In this document: in pieces, positions 56,397-64,000 of the stretch
Layout of the letters: the number at the start of each line of letters is the position of its first letter
Position numbering within the stretch: the stretch's first letter is position 1
Source: Vibrio intestinalis
Lineage (GTDB): Bacteria; Pseudomonadota; Gammaproteobacteria; Enterobacterales; Vibrionaceae
Direction of reading: 5' to 3'
Assembly: GCF_025195085.2 (NCBI RefSeq)
Contig: NZ_JANAVY020000006.1
Location: forward strand, 1-64,000
DNA length: 64,000 bases
Made by a program: the position numbers and the translations under genes
The notes under the pieces: generated by a model
What the model saw: the letters and a program-made list of their open reading frames with translations, nothing else
What the model was told of the DNA's origin: nothing
The model's database searches: none

Positions 56397-57311
56397 ATGA
56401 ACTACTTAACCACTTTCTTCAAAGGCATCGCTATGGGCGCTGCTGACGTAGTACCGGGTGTATCTGGCGGTACTATTGCCTTCATTACTGGTATTTACGA
56501 TACATTGCTGGAAAGCATTCGCCGCATTAACCCAAGTGTGCTTGGCATTTGGAAGCGTGAAGGCTTTAAAGCGGCGTTTAACCACATTAACGGTTTCTTC
56601 CTGATCAGTTTGTTTGGCGGTGTGTTCATTAGTATCGCAACCCTAGCCAAGCTTATTTCTTGGTTATTGGTCACTCATCCTATTCCACTATGGTCATTCT
56701 TTTTCGGTCTGATTCTGGTTTCCGTGTTCCATATCTTGAAGCAAGTAGAAAAGCGCACACTTGATCGCTTAGTGTTTCTTATTTTAGGTATCGCCTTCGC
56801 TTACTGCATTACCATCCTAAAGCCACTGCAAATGGAACCAACCAGCATCAACGTAGTGATCGCAGGCGCGATAGCGATTTGCGCCATGATACTACCGGGG
56901 ATATCTGGCAGCTTTATTCTGCTACTTATCGGCATGTATGCCCCTGTACTGGGCGCAGTAAAATCATTCGACATTGGCATCATCGCACTGTTTCTATCAG
57001 GCTGTGTGGTTGGCTTATTGAGCTTCTCGCACGTGTTATCTTGGCTGTTAAAACGATTCAGAGACGCGACACTAGTCTTTCTCACCGGTTTGATGATTGG
57101 TACGCTACCTAAAATCTGGCCATGGAAAGAGACTCTTACTTGGCGCATTAACTCAAAAGGTGAAGAAGTACCGCTAATTCAGCAAAACCTTTCTCCATTT
57201 GAGTTTGAAGCCGTGTTTAACCAACCCGCTCAACTTGGCTTAGCCATCGTTATGATGTTTGCCGCCATCGCACTTGTACTTGGTTTAGAGAAGTTTGCCG
57301 AGCAAAAATAA
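56397..57311 (+). CDS. popT: DUF368 undecaprenyl-phosphate translocase (PopT-like)
   Basis: The 304-residue polytopic protein carries the two DUF368 repeats: GAADVVPGVSGGTIAFI near residue 12 and MILPGISGSFILLLIGMY near 164. The family includes V. cholerae VCA0040, shown to recycle undecaprenyl phosphate across the inner membrane, which matters for peptidoglycan synthesis at alkaline pH. Position beside plzD matches the V. cholerae order as I recall it. A terminator follows. Confidence 0.9.
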   Translation: MNYLTTFFKGIAMGAADVVPGVSGGTIAFITGIYDTLLESIRRINPSVLGIWKREGFKAAFNHINGFFLISLFGGVFISIATLAKLISWLLVTHPIPLWSFFFGLILVSVFHILKQVEKRTLDRLVFLILGIAFAYCITILKPLQMEPTSINVVIAGAIAICAMILPGISGSFILLLIGMYAPVLGAVKSFDIGIIALFLSGCVVGLLSFSHVLSWLLKRFRDATLVFLTGLMIGTLPKIWPWKETLTWRINSKGEEVPLIQQNLSPFEFEAVFNQPAQLGLAIVMMFAAIALVLGLEKFAEQK

Positions 57312-57335
57312 ACCGCTCGACTACCCCACACCTTC

Positions 57336-57362
57336 AAGGCCAGCTTATTGCTGGCCTTTGTT
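57336..57362 (+). terminator. Terminator after popT
   Basis: AAGGCCAGC, loop TTATT, GCTGGCCTT followed by TGTTT. Confidence 0.8.
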
Positions 57363-57478
57363 TATCGGTGCGTAGGCTCACTGATGTACACCCAATTTTC
57401 TTATCCCTATCACTAGGTGACTCGAATGAACAAGCCTGATATTGTTCATTTATAAAACAATAATGAGTCAACGATGGA

Positions 57479-58354
57479 ATGTTTGAACAAATCATAGGAA
57501 TCCTCTTCCCCGTCTTCGCTTTAGTCATGGTTGGATTTTCGGTCGGTCGCTGGCTTAAACCTGATTTCACCCCTATTAACCGCATCAATATGGATGCATT
57601 CACCCCTGCGTTGGTGTTTTCTTCTCTCGTGGCAATGCCACTCGATACCGAGCAAGTTCCCTTACTCAGTGCAGCCCTAATCGCGGTACTCGTCCCCGGG
57701 CTAGTAATGATTCCGATCTGTTGGCTATTTAAAATCGATTACAATGCATGGGCGCCGCCACACATGTTCCGCAACAGCGGCAATCTTGCTATCCCCTTGT
57801 TCACATACACCTTTGGCGAGTCCGCCATTGCAGCGGCAGTGCTGCTATTTGTGGTATCCGCTTGTACCCATATTAGCCTTGGCTTGGCGGTATTAAGTAA
57901 AGGTAACCCACTTAAACAAGTGGTAAAAATGCCCGTATTTATTGCCGCAGCTTGTGCACTTGCACTCAACCTCGCAGAGATAGAAGTATGGAAACCACTT
58001 TTTGATGCCACCACACTACTTGGCCAAGCGGCAGTACCTGTGATGCTAGTGTCACTTGGCGCTCAGATGTGCAACATACGCCTTAGCGGTTTATCCATTG
58101 GGCTATTTTGCACCTTGCAGTCACTGATTACGGGAGGAATTGCGTTTGGATTGATTTACTACTTTGTGCCGTTACCCAAGATGGAGCTGCAAATGATGGT
58201 GCTATTTAGCATGCTGCCACCCGCAGTAATGAACTATCTATTTGCCGAGCGCTTCAATATTGCACCCGCACAAGTGGCATCGATGGTGCTGTTCGGTAAC
58301 TTTTTCAGCATACTGACACTGCCGATTTTATTGATGTTTGCCCTATCCCTTTAA
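57479..58354 (+). CDS. AEC-family (auxin efflux carrier-like) transporter
   Basis: The 291-residue protein has about ten hydrophobic segments. The pattern FRNSGNLAIPLFTYTFGE is the diagnostic AEC motif with its N-x-G-N turn. Substrates vary and include malate and other small acids. Its 3' end overlaps the convergent soxR gene by 12 bases. Confidence 0.9.
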   Translation: MFEQIIGILFPVFALVMVGFSVGRWLKPDFTPINRINMDAFTPALVFSSLVAMPLDTEQVPLLSAALIAVLVPGLVMIPICWLFKIDYNAWAPPHMFRNSGNLAIPLFTYTFGESAIAAAVLLFVVSACTHISLGLAVLSKGNPLKQVVKMPVFIAAACALALNLAEIEVWKPLFDATTLLGQAAVPVMLVSLGAQMCNIRLSGLSIGLFCTLQSLITGGIAFGLIYYFVPLPKMELQMMVLFSMLPPAVMNYLFAERFNIAPAQVASMVLFGNFFSILTLPILLMFALSL

Positions 58355-58795
58355 CACCGTATCTTCAGGGTTAGTAAGTAGCGATTCGCCACTGTGCTCT
58401 TGAGCTCTTTCATCTTGCGGGTTTCGAAGGTTACAACTGTCTAATGAAAGGCAGCCACACCCAATGCATCCGTCGAGATCGTTTTGTAGTGCTTTTAGCT
58501 GTTGAATGCGATGCTCTAAATCTTGCTTCCACTGGGTCGCCATTGACTCCCACTGGCTTTTAGTTGGCGCTTTATGCCTGGGTAAGCGTTCAAACGCACT
58601 GGCAATATCTTCAAGTGACATGCCCACCTGCTGCGCTGCCTTGATCACCGCAACTCTGCGAATAACACTTCGGTCGTAACGACGCTGATTACCTTGATTA
58701 CGCCAACTACTGATTAACCCTTTCTGCTCATAAAAATGCAAAGCAGAGACCTTAACTCCCGCACGCTCTGCTACCTGCCCGACCGACATTTCCAT
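58343..58795 (-). CDS. soxR: Redox-sensing MerR-family regulator SoxR
   Basis: The 150-residue protein has a MerR helix-turn-helix (SVGQVAERAGVKVSALHFYE) and a [2Fe-2S] cluster site CIGCGCLSLDSC with C110, C113, C115 and C121, exactly the SoxR spacing. It activates target promoters when redox-cycling compounds oxidise the cluster. No soxS is in the window. Its own promoter should lie between 58796 and about 58900, where an inverted repeat is seen. I found no canonical SoxR box next to the neighbouring genes. Confidence 0.96.
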   Translation of the reverse strand: MEMSVGQVAERAGVKVSALHFYEQKGLISSWRNQGNQRRYDRSVIRRVAVIKAAQQVGMSLEDIASAFERLPRHKAPTKSQWESMATQWKQDLEHRIQQLKALQNDLDGCIGCGCLSLDSCNLRNPQDERAQEHSGESLLTNPEDTVLKG

Positions 58796-58833
58796 GCTTC
58801 ACTCTCCTTGCGATTACTTCCCGCTTATTGTAA

Positions 58834-58871
58834 TTGACCTAGCACTATTTGTGAGCCTAGTTTTTGGTCAA
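58834..58871. promoter_or_regulatory. Inverted repeat upstream of soxR
   Basis: TTGACC (58834-58839) and GGTCAA (58866-58871) flank inner CTAG repeats and would present a -35-like TTGACC in both directions. It does not fit the classical SoxR box CCTCAAGTTAACTTGAGG, so the binding factor is unclear. Confidence 0.3.
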
Positions 58872-59087
58872 CACATAGATTAATTGTTTAGTCTGGCCGC
58901 TAACGAACATTTACTGAGAAATAAGCGATTCATCATAAAAATAGACACATTGAAAGTGACAGCGTCACAAAATCAACTCTATCTCAAACAAACGACTAAT
59001 GTTTAGATCTCAGTGGTTGAGCGGGTCTGAACAATTGTTGATTGCATAGATACGCTCTACAGGAAGAAAAGTGAGTAATACGAAATA

Positions 59088-59255
59088 GAAAAAGCCAACC
59101 TCCTCTGGAGGCTGGCTAAAGTTCTTACCACTTCTAAGCTGGGGGTTCAGGAGCGGGTAAGAATGGACGATTGACCCTGTCACTATGCGAGGAAGGTGTC
59201 GAGTGCTCTGATAGTGTCCACACTCAGAATACTGCAACCTCGGCGAAAGAAGGTT
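59088..59255 (-). ncRNA. Candidate small RNA with intrinsic terminator
   Basis: In a 630-base gene-free region the minus strand shows a complete transcription unit. A promoter-like TTGTAA (59291-59286) and CAGTAT (59267-59262) are 18 bases apart and predict a 5' end near 59255. Paired stems follow: AACCT/AGGTT, CACTAT/ATAGTG (59216-59211 with 59186-59181) and TTCTTACC/GGTAAGAA (59163-59156 with 59129-59122). A strong terminator closes it, AGCCA-G-CCTCC/GGAGG-T-TGGCT with loop AGA and a five-T tail (59117-59089). No coding frame of note lies inside. I do not recognise it as a known Vibrio RNA family. Confidence 0.55.
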
Positions 59256-59270
59256 ACAAAAATACTGTCA

Positions 59271-59292
59271 TTTGTAAGAGCCCACTTACAAA
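59271..59292. promoter_or_regulatory. 22-bp inverted repeat at the small-RNA promoter
   Basis: TTTGTAAG-N6-CTTACAAA is a perfect inverted repeat covering the predicted -35 region of the candidate small RNA. It looks like an operator for a dimeric regulator. Confidence 0.5.
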
Positions 59293-59357
59293 AAATCCTC
59301 ATCCTCTGTCCGTAAATCATACACTGTTACTTTGAGATATTTATGCGTAGTGGCATC

Positions 59358-59375
59358 ATTATCAATGACGATAAT
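59358..59375. promoter_or_regulatory. Inverted repeat upstream of the response-regulator operon
   Basis: ATTATC-N6-GATAAT is a perfect inverted repeat about 54 bases before the response-regulator start. It could be an autoregulatory site. It is not a 7-1-7 Fur box. Confidence 0.35.
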
Positions 59376-59428
59376 TTAACTGATTAACAGCCGGTTAGAT
59401 CACCAAAGGTTGCGAAAAGAAGGGCAGC

Positions 59429-60136
59429 ATGACAGGTAAACAGATCCTTGTAGTCGATGATAATCTCGACCTACGCGAAGCATTAACCGATTACCTAGGT
59501 AAAGCTGGGTTTGATGTTCTTGGCGCTGAAAACGGCAAAGCCATGTGGAAAGTGCTTGAACAACATCAGCCTGACCTAATCATTCTCGATATAATGATGC
59601 CCGGTGACGATGGCTTTACGCTTTGCCAACAACTGCGCCGAACCTCTAATGTACCCATTATCATGCTTACCGCAGTTACCGAAGAAGCCGACCGAGTGGC
59701 GGGGCTTGAAATGGGGGCCGATGACTACATCACTAAATCATTTAGCCCACGAGAATTACTTGCTCGTATCAAAACTATCCTACGCCGCAGCATTACAACG
59801 CATAGCGCTAAATTAGCTCGCCGAGTGCGATTTGATGAATGGCAATTAGATACCGTCACCAGACAACTTACCCACATCAATAACAACACAATTAAACAAC
59901 TGAGCGGCGCTGATATGTCTCTGCTTGGATTGTTTATTTCTCATGCCGAGTCGATTCTCTCTCGCGATGATATTGCGCGTGAAATTTGGGGACGCGATGC
60001 TGACCCTTTTGAACGCGGTATCGATGTTCAAATCAGCCGATTACGTCACCATCTAGATGACAAAGATCGCTCCTTGATCCTAACGGTACGCAATAAAGGC
60101 TACATGCTGACATCCGGTGTCGTGTATGAAAGCTAA
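59429..60136 (+). CDS. OmpR-family response regulator
   Basis: The 235-residue protein has a receiver domain (about 1-120) with phosphoacceptor D54 in LIILDIMMPG and acidic DD at residues 11-12. A winged-helix DNA-binding domain follows (about 145-230, with DIAREIWGRDADPFERGIDV). The usual Lys-Pro after beta5 is Lys-Ser here (DDYITKSFSP). It overlaps the histidine-kinase gene by 11 bases. The operon continues with an orphan periplasmic binding protein. Confidence 0.93.
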   Translation: MTGKQILVVDDNLDLREALTDYLGKAGFDVLGAENGKAMWKVLEQHQPDLIILDIMMPGDDGFTLCQQLRRTSNVPIIMLTAVTEEADRVAGLEMGADDYITKSFSPRELLARIKTILRRSITTHSAKLARRVRFDEWQLDTVTRQLTHINNNTIKQLSGADMSLLGLFISHAESILSRDDIAREIWGRDADPFERGIDVQISRLRHHLDDKDRSLILTVRNKGYMLTSGVVYES

Positions 60137-61556
60137 GCCATGGTCAAACTCCTTAGTCACTCGAGCGAGTTTGTTCTTGCTCGCGGTGATTTTGCTTGCC
60201 CAGTTACTTGCAGGCCTCATTTGGTATCAGCACAGCAGTGAGAAAGACCAAGAAGGGTTAAAAACAACCGTTAATAGCCTCGCGATGAGTGCCGCTTCCA
60301 CTATTTCATTTTTCCAAACGTTACCGCCAGAGTACCGCCATTTGGTGCTTAATCAGCTACGTAATATGGGCGGCACACGCTTTTTCGTCTCGCTCAACAA
60401 CCACCAAATTCCGGTCTCGCCACTGCCAGAAAGTGCGCGCAAAACCATGGTTATCGATGAAGTGCAGCAAGTGCTGTTAAGTGAGCTCAAAGATGCACCG
60501 ACCATCAATGTAGAATTCACTCGCCGCGATAAACTGAAAGTGTTCAACAAAGAGCTGCCAATCGACGAACTGCCTATGTTGTGGGGGCATTATTCGCTCT
60601 CTTATGGTGATCTCAACCCGCCGATCTTAGTCATTCAAGTCAAAGTCGATGACAATGCGTGGTTCTACTTGGCTGCGGTGCTGCCTGCGCCTTATATCAA
60701 TTTAGAAACCAGCTATTTTGAGATTCGTGAATGGTTCACCATGCTGCTGTCATCCTTGCTGCTGCTTATCTGCACATGGTTTGTAGTCAAGCGCGAAATA
60801 CGGCCAATTCGCCAACTTGCTAAGGCCGCGACCTTGATGTCGAGCCGCTTGAAAGTACCAGAAGTTAAAGAAGAAGGCAGTGCAGAACTCAGAGCCGCGG
60901 TACACGCTTTCAATAAGATGAACCGCCGCATCGACAGCCATATCAAAGACCGCGAAATGCTGTTTGGCGCGATCTCTCATGATTTAAAAACACCTATAGC
61001 TTGTCTCAAACTGCGTGCAGAAATGCTCGACGATGATACCGAACGCGAACGATTCAGTCGCATCGCCAACGACTTAGACCTGATGGTCAAAGGGGCATTG
61101 CAATGCATCAAAGAGACCGACATTCATGAAGATATTGAAGCGATAGACTTACACCAGCTCGTGCTGCATATCGCTGCCTCTCTCGATCCAGAAAGCCAAA
61201 CCATTGTTATCCATAACGGCGCGGTACAGCCGTATGCGGGTAAACCGCTGGCCATCAAACGTTGCATTCAAAACTTGGTCGATAATGCCCTCAAATACGG
61301 CAACCAATGCGATATCTACCTACAAGAAGACACTGATTCTATTCGCGTCATCATCGAAGACCATGGTGAGCAACTCGACCCATCCACACTGGAAAAACTT
61401 TGCCAACCCTACTATCGCGGTAAGAGCAATAAACCGGGCAATGGGTTGGGCTTAACCATTTCACAAAGTATTGCTAAAGCCCACGGAGGCAGTTTGTCAT
61501 TGAGCATGACAACACGTGGCGGCCTGTGCGCTACGTTGGCCTTCCCTAGAGATTAA
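60126..61556 (+). CDS. Sensor histidine kinase
   Basis: About 476 residues: a membrane segment (about 10-32), a ~165-residue periplasmic domain, a second segment (about 200-220), HAMP (about 222-275), then HisKA with H285 in FGAISHDLKTP. The ATPase boxes are NLVDNALKYG (N) and GNGLGLTISQ (G). The ATG at 60126 gives a normal short cytoplasmic N terminus and overlaps the regulator stop. The binding-protein gene starts two bases after this gene's stop. Confidence 0.93.
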   Translation: MKAKPWSNSLVTRASLFLLAVILLAQLLAGLIWYQHSSEKDQEGLKTTVNSLAMSAASTISFFQTLPPEYRHLVLNQLRNMGGTRFFVSLNNHQIPVSPLPESARKTMVIDEVQQVLLSELKDAPTINVEFTRRDKLKVFNKELPIDELPMLWGHYSLSYGDLNPPILVIQVKVDDNAWFYLAAVLPAPYINLETSYFEIREWFTMLLSSLLLLICTWFVVKREIRPIRQLAKAATLMSSRLKVPEVKEEGSAELRAAVHAFNKMNRRIDSHIKDREMLFGAISHDLKTPIACLKLRAEMLDDDTERERFSRIANDLDLMVKGALQCIKETDIHEDIEAIDLHQLVLHIAASLDPESQTIVIHNGAVQPYAGKPLAIKRCIQNLVDNALKYGNQCDIYLQEDTDSIRVIIEDHGEQLDPSTLEKLCQPYYRGKSNKPGNGLGLTISQSIAKAHGGSLSLSMTTRGGLCATLAFPRD

Positions 61557-61558
61557 CT

Positions 61559-62791
61559 ATGAAAAAAACCATTTTAGGCTTAATGCTAGCAAGCCTCTCA
61601 GCGCCCACTTTGGCTGACGTCGAGTTTCTTCACTGGTGGACATCACAAGGCGAAATCAAATCGCTGGATGTTCTCGAAAAGCAACTCTTAAAACATGATA
61701 TTCCACTGCAACACTCACCAATACTTGGTGGTGGTGGCGATACCGCCATGACGGTTCTGCAAGCAAGAGCCTTGGCTGGCAATACGCCCGATGTCGCACA
61801 AATTGAAGGGCCGAGCATCAAAGCGTGGGATGCAGTGGGCATTGTCCATTCAGTCAATGAAACTGGGATCAAACATAATTGGGACAACAACCTCTACCCA
61901 CTGAGTGTGGCGATAAACAAAACTGACACGGGTTATGTGGCACTGCCGATTACCTTGCATCGCCTCAATTGGATGTGGGTTAACCACCAGCTTTTGGCCC
62001 AGCTAGAGCTTGACGTACCCAAGACTTGGCCCGAGATGTTTACCGCGATGGAAAAAGCTAAGCAGGCGAATATCATTCCGCTCGCCATTGGCGAAGAGGC
62101 GTGGCAAGTAGCAACCTTGTTTGAAAGCTTGGTAATAGCAGCCGGTGGCGTTGATTTTTACTACAAATCCTTAGTTGAGCTCAAAAGCAATCACATTGAC
62201 TCAGACCAAATGCGCTTCGCCCTTAAGCAACTACGTAAAATATCCAACTTAATCGATACTCAACAACCCAATCAAAATTGGGATACCGCGACCAAAGCGC
62301 TGGCGAGCAATCAAGCCTTATTCCAATTAGGCGGCGATTGGATCTTGGGTGATCTGATGGCTTCAGACATCAATGTCCCGCAGCAAATAGGTTGTTACCC
62401 TGCGCCGCAATCACACAATGCGTTTTTGTATAACATGGACAGCTTTATCTTCATGGCTGCGCCAGATTTTACCCAGCAACAGGCCAATCAAGTGGCCGAT
62501 ATCTTGGCAGACAAAGCATTTCAAGCGGAATTCAATCGCGTGAAAGGGTCTATTCCTGTTAGAACCGATATCGACTTATCGGGCTTTAACCCGTGCCAAG
62601 TCAAATCTCACAATGATTTTGAAGAAGCGGTGAAAAACCAACTGGCAATTCCGAGTATGACGGACTCGATGGCCGTAAACCCTGTTGCTCAACAGGCGAT
62701 CAACTCAGAAATCTTCCGTTACTATCGCAATGCAGAAGTGACCGAAGAGGAAATGCTACGCAGGATTATTTCCATCGCGCAGAGCACTTAA
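61559..62791 (+). CDS. Orphan sugar-type periplasmic binding protein of a two-component operon
   Basis: The 410-residue protein has a signal peptide (MKKTILGLMLASLSAPTLA) and resembles ABC sugar-binding proteins of SBP family 1 (VEFLHWWTSQGEIKSLDVLE at the start, FQLGGDWILGDLMAS in the middle, GSIPVRTDIDL near the end). No permease or ATPase gene accompanies it. Tight linkage to the sensor kinase suggests it presents a ligand to the kinase, as LuxP does to LuxQ. It might instead serve an importer encoded elsewhere. A terminator follows. Confidence 0.88.
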   Translation: MKKTILGLMLASLSAPTLADVEFLHWWTSQGEIKSLDVLEKQLLKHDIPLQHSPILGGGGDTAMTVLQARALAGNTPDVAQIEGPSIKAWDAVGIVHSVNETGIKHNWDNNLYPLSVAINKTDTGYVALPITLHRLNWMWVNHQLLAQLELDVPKTWPEMFTAMEKAKQANIIPLAIGEEAWQVATLFESLVIAAGGVDFYYKSLVELKSNHIDSDQMRFALKQLRKISNLIDTQQPNQNWDTATKALASNQALFQLGGDWILGDLMASDINVPQQIGCYPAPQSHNAFLYNMDSFIFMAAPDFTQQQANQVADILADKAFQAEFNRVKGSIPVRTDIDLSGFNPCQVKSHNDFEEAVKNQLAIPSMTDSMAVNPVAQQAINSEIFRYYRNAEVTEEEMLRRIISIAQST

Positions 62792-62825
62792 CAAGAAGTG
62801 AATCAAAAACAGAGTTATTAGACAA

Positions 62826-62861
62826 AAATAGGCCACTGCATTGCAGTGGCCTATTTGTTTT
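62826..62861 (+). terminator. Terminator of the two-component/binding-protein operon
   Basis: AAATAGGCCACTGCA pairs with TGCAGTGGCCTATTT and is followed by GTTTT. Confidence 0.85.
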
Positions 62862-62922
62862 CGAGGGATTACAGTGTGCGGATAGCTTCAACCCTTGACC
62901 AATAGACAGGTCAACACTCTTT

Positions 62923-63606
62923 TTAGGCGTGACCCAATAATCGGAAATTCCAGTTCTCTACTTCCCCAGTAGTCAGTCGTTTTTCTACTGTCGCGCGCCA
63001 ATTCGCTGAAAGCTTGGCTTGCTCAAGTAGCGCATGTAGGCCTTGCGGGTTTAAAGGATCGGCAAAGTAAATGTCGCACACTTGCTTTATCGACATTGCA
63101 TTGTCTGGCCTGTCGATCAATACCAAAGGCAACTCACTGTTAACCACGCCCGGTTTGATCACACGGTACAACCAACCGCAGCGGCTGATGTCTTGCATAT
63201 CCACCGAGAGCCCTTCTACGCCCCAACGCTGATTCAATTTGGCACAAGGTGAACGAGGCTGGCTGACCTCAATGATTGCCTCACCCCATTGATAGCGGTC
63301 ACCAATACAGACCTCATGCTCAAGCATACCCTTGGTACTGATGTTTTCTCCCATACCCGGTGCCAGCCATTCGCTGTCGCTTCGGTACTTAGTTTGCCAA
63401 TGGAGGTAGTGTTCAGACGGGTATTGATGCAAAGCGCGCTCGACGCCGCCATGAAACTTTGTTTCTGCACACTCATCGCCTTCTAGCCCCGTCTCGGAGA
63501 GATAGACGTCACCGACGATTTCTTGCTTATCCATCGCGGTGCGCATACCAAACTTTTCTGCGACTTTACCGGCAAAAATGGCTTCAATTGGATGGGATTG
63601 GCTCAT
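62923..63606 (-). CDS. yiiM: MOSC-domain protein, YiiM-like
   Basis: The 227-residue protein has a MOSC domain: GDVYLSETGLEGDECAETKFHGG-type block near the N terminus, HQYPSEHYLHW, and PRSPCAKLNQRW with the conserved cysteine expected to bind molybdenum cofactor. YiiM reduces N-hydroxylated bases such as 6-hydroxylaminopurine. The start at 63606 follows AAGGAG; the longer frame from 63645 adds unrelated residues. Confidence 0.92.
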   Translation of the reverse strand: MSQSHPIEAIFAGKVAEKFGMRTAMDKQEIVGDVYLSETGLEGDECAETKFHGGVERALHQYPSEHYLHWQTKYRSDSEWLAPGMGENISTKGMLEHEVCIGDRYQWGEAIIEVSQPRSPCAKLNQRWGVEGLSVDMQDISRCGWLYRVIKPGVVNSELPLVLIDRPDNAMSIKQVCDIYFADPLNPQGLHALLEQAKLSANWRATVEKRLTTGEVENWNFRLLGHA

Positions 63607-63677
63607 TATGGCTCCTTGCTCAAGCGAATGTATCGATTCACTCATAGGCTAACACCACGCGCGGTAATTCCCCAGTT

Positions 63678-64000
63678 CTAAGTTTGTATGAAGCGGCTTT
63701 TTGCAGACGAGCACAACTGCTCACCGCAGGATATGTAGCTCTCTAACTGGTAAAGCTTACGCCTTTGACTTACCAAGCGAGCTTGAATCACAATAGGCGT
63801 ATTGATAGGTACAGGATGATGAAAGCGCACATCAATACTCGCGGTCATGGCTTCGACACCGAGAGAAAATAAGCAGTGCAGCATCGCGCTGTCATGCAAT
63901 GTCGAAATTAAACCGCCTTGCATAACGCCCTGATAGCCTTGTACTTTGTCACTTGCTACAATCTTGGCTTGCACCGCGCCAGTTGAAGCTGTCTCAAATT
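63678..64000 (-). CDS. PaaI-like hotdog-fold thioesterase, N terminus cut by the window edge
   Basis: The visible ~107 residues include VQGYQGVMQGGLISTLHDSA, the PaaI/YdiI-type hotdog block with the active-site region, and VRFHHPVPINTPIVI. The frame stays open past 63974 to the window end (FETASTGA before VQAK), so the GTG at 63974 is probably not the start. Such enzymes hydrolyse acyl-CoA thioesters; substrate unknown. Confidence 0.85.
   Translation of the reverse strand, partial: FETASTGAVQAKIVASDKVQGYQGVMQGGLISTLHDSAMLHCLFSLGVEAMTASIDVRFHHPVPINTPIVIQARLVSQRRKLYQLESYISCGEQLCSSAKSRFIQT

Noticed and set aside
58796..58900. Classical SoxR box
   Set aside because: The inverted repeat TTGACC/GGTCAA does not match the SoxR operator consensus; kept only as an unassigned repeat.
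59010..59237. 75-codon minus-strand ORF in the soxR/response-regulator gap
   Set aside because: No ribosome-binding site or protein-like features; it overlaps the structured RNA candidate and its terminator stems.
59088..59255. Qrr, CsrB-type or tmRNA-like known RNA
   Set aside because: None of the conserved sequences of these families (Qrr core, repeated GGA loops, tmRNA 3' end) is present.
59358..59375. Fur box before the response regulator
   Set aside because: The half sites are GATAAT-like but arranged with a six-base spacer in outward orientation, not the 7-1-7 pattern.
1..64000. tRNA, rRNA, CRISPR array or prophage genes
   Set aside because: None was recognised on either strand; repeats present are explained by the T6SS duplication and hairpins.

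Overview
The window reads as a piece of a Vibrio genome, most likely the second (small) chromosome. Three gene groups support this. The first is glyA2-gcvH-gcvP with a divergent XRE-cupin regulator and gcvT. The second is a run from phrB-merR-DUF523/DUF1722-deoD through TPR-GGDEF genes and yiaW-yiaV homologues to a PlzD-type PilZ protein and a DUF368 (PopT) protein; from memory, this order matches the VCA0040-VCA0057 region of V. cholerae. The third is a type VI secretion (T6SS) cargo module beside gcvP, the side on which V. cholerae carries its auxiliary cluster 3. All assignments are by eye from protein motifs; no searches were run.

Layout. 0.1-0.7 kb: a trypsin-like protease that stops before its catalytic serine. 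0.9-7.9 kb: the glycine cleavage / serine hydroxymethyltransferase regulon, with two related operator-like sites. 8.0-15.3 kb: a minus-strand T6SS cargo module made of a DUF6484 protein, a 1479-residue PAAR-like (DUF4150)/VasX-like effector and a membrane immunity protein. Downstream lies a second, collapsed copy in which only the immunity gene and scars of the other two genes remain. 15.7-17.0 kb: a small unknown protein and a hexapeptide acetyltransferase. 17.7-23.1 kb: a complete five-gene peptide/oligosaccharide-type ABC importer. 23.3-31.1 kb: single genes, including lldD, an M23 endopeptidase, a CBM48 protein, a GFA-fold protein, a DUF1275 protein and a YjiH-type transporter.

31.3-32.9 kb: a small periplasmic protein and a diguanylate cyclase apparently split by one missing base. 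32.9-39.5 kb: a low-molecular-weight tyrosine phosphatase coupled to an O-antigen-ligase-like protein, a porin, a 3-hydroxyisobutyrate-dehydrogenase-like protein, a HAD phosphatase, and a Fur-box-led pair of a small ORF and fumC. 39.7-43.8 kb: a light/DNA-repair operon (DUF523-DUF1722, MerR, phrB, L,D-transpeptidase). 44.2-57.3 kb: deoD, a transposase-like zinc-ribbon protein, three TPR proteins with GGDEF or degenerate GGDEF domains, yiaW-yiaV, a major facilitator, two GNATs, plzD and popT. 57.5-58.8 kb: an AEC transporter and soxR. 58.8-59.4 kb: a gene-free stretch with a strong small-RNA candidate. 59.4-62.8 kb: a two-component system with an orphan sugar-binding protein. 62.9-64.0 kb: a YiiM-like MOSC protein and an edge-truncated thioesterase.

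The genes suggest a cell tuned to cyclic-di-GMP signalling (four GGDEF-type loci plus PlzD), envelope maintenance (M23, L,D-transpeptidase, PopT) and contact-dependent competition (the T6SS module). The most unusual items are the collapsed duplicate of the T6SS module, the candidate small RNA at about 59.1-59.25 kb, the frameshift-split cyclase, and the shared operator in the glycine regulon. No tRNA, rRNA, CRISPR array, complete insertion sequence or integrase was seen.
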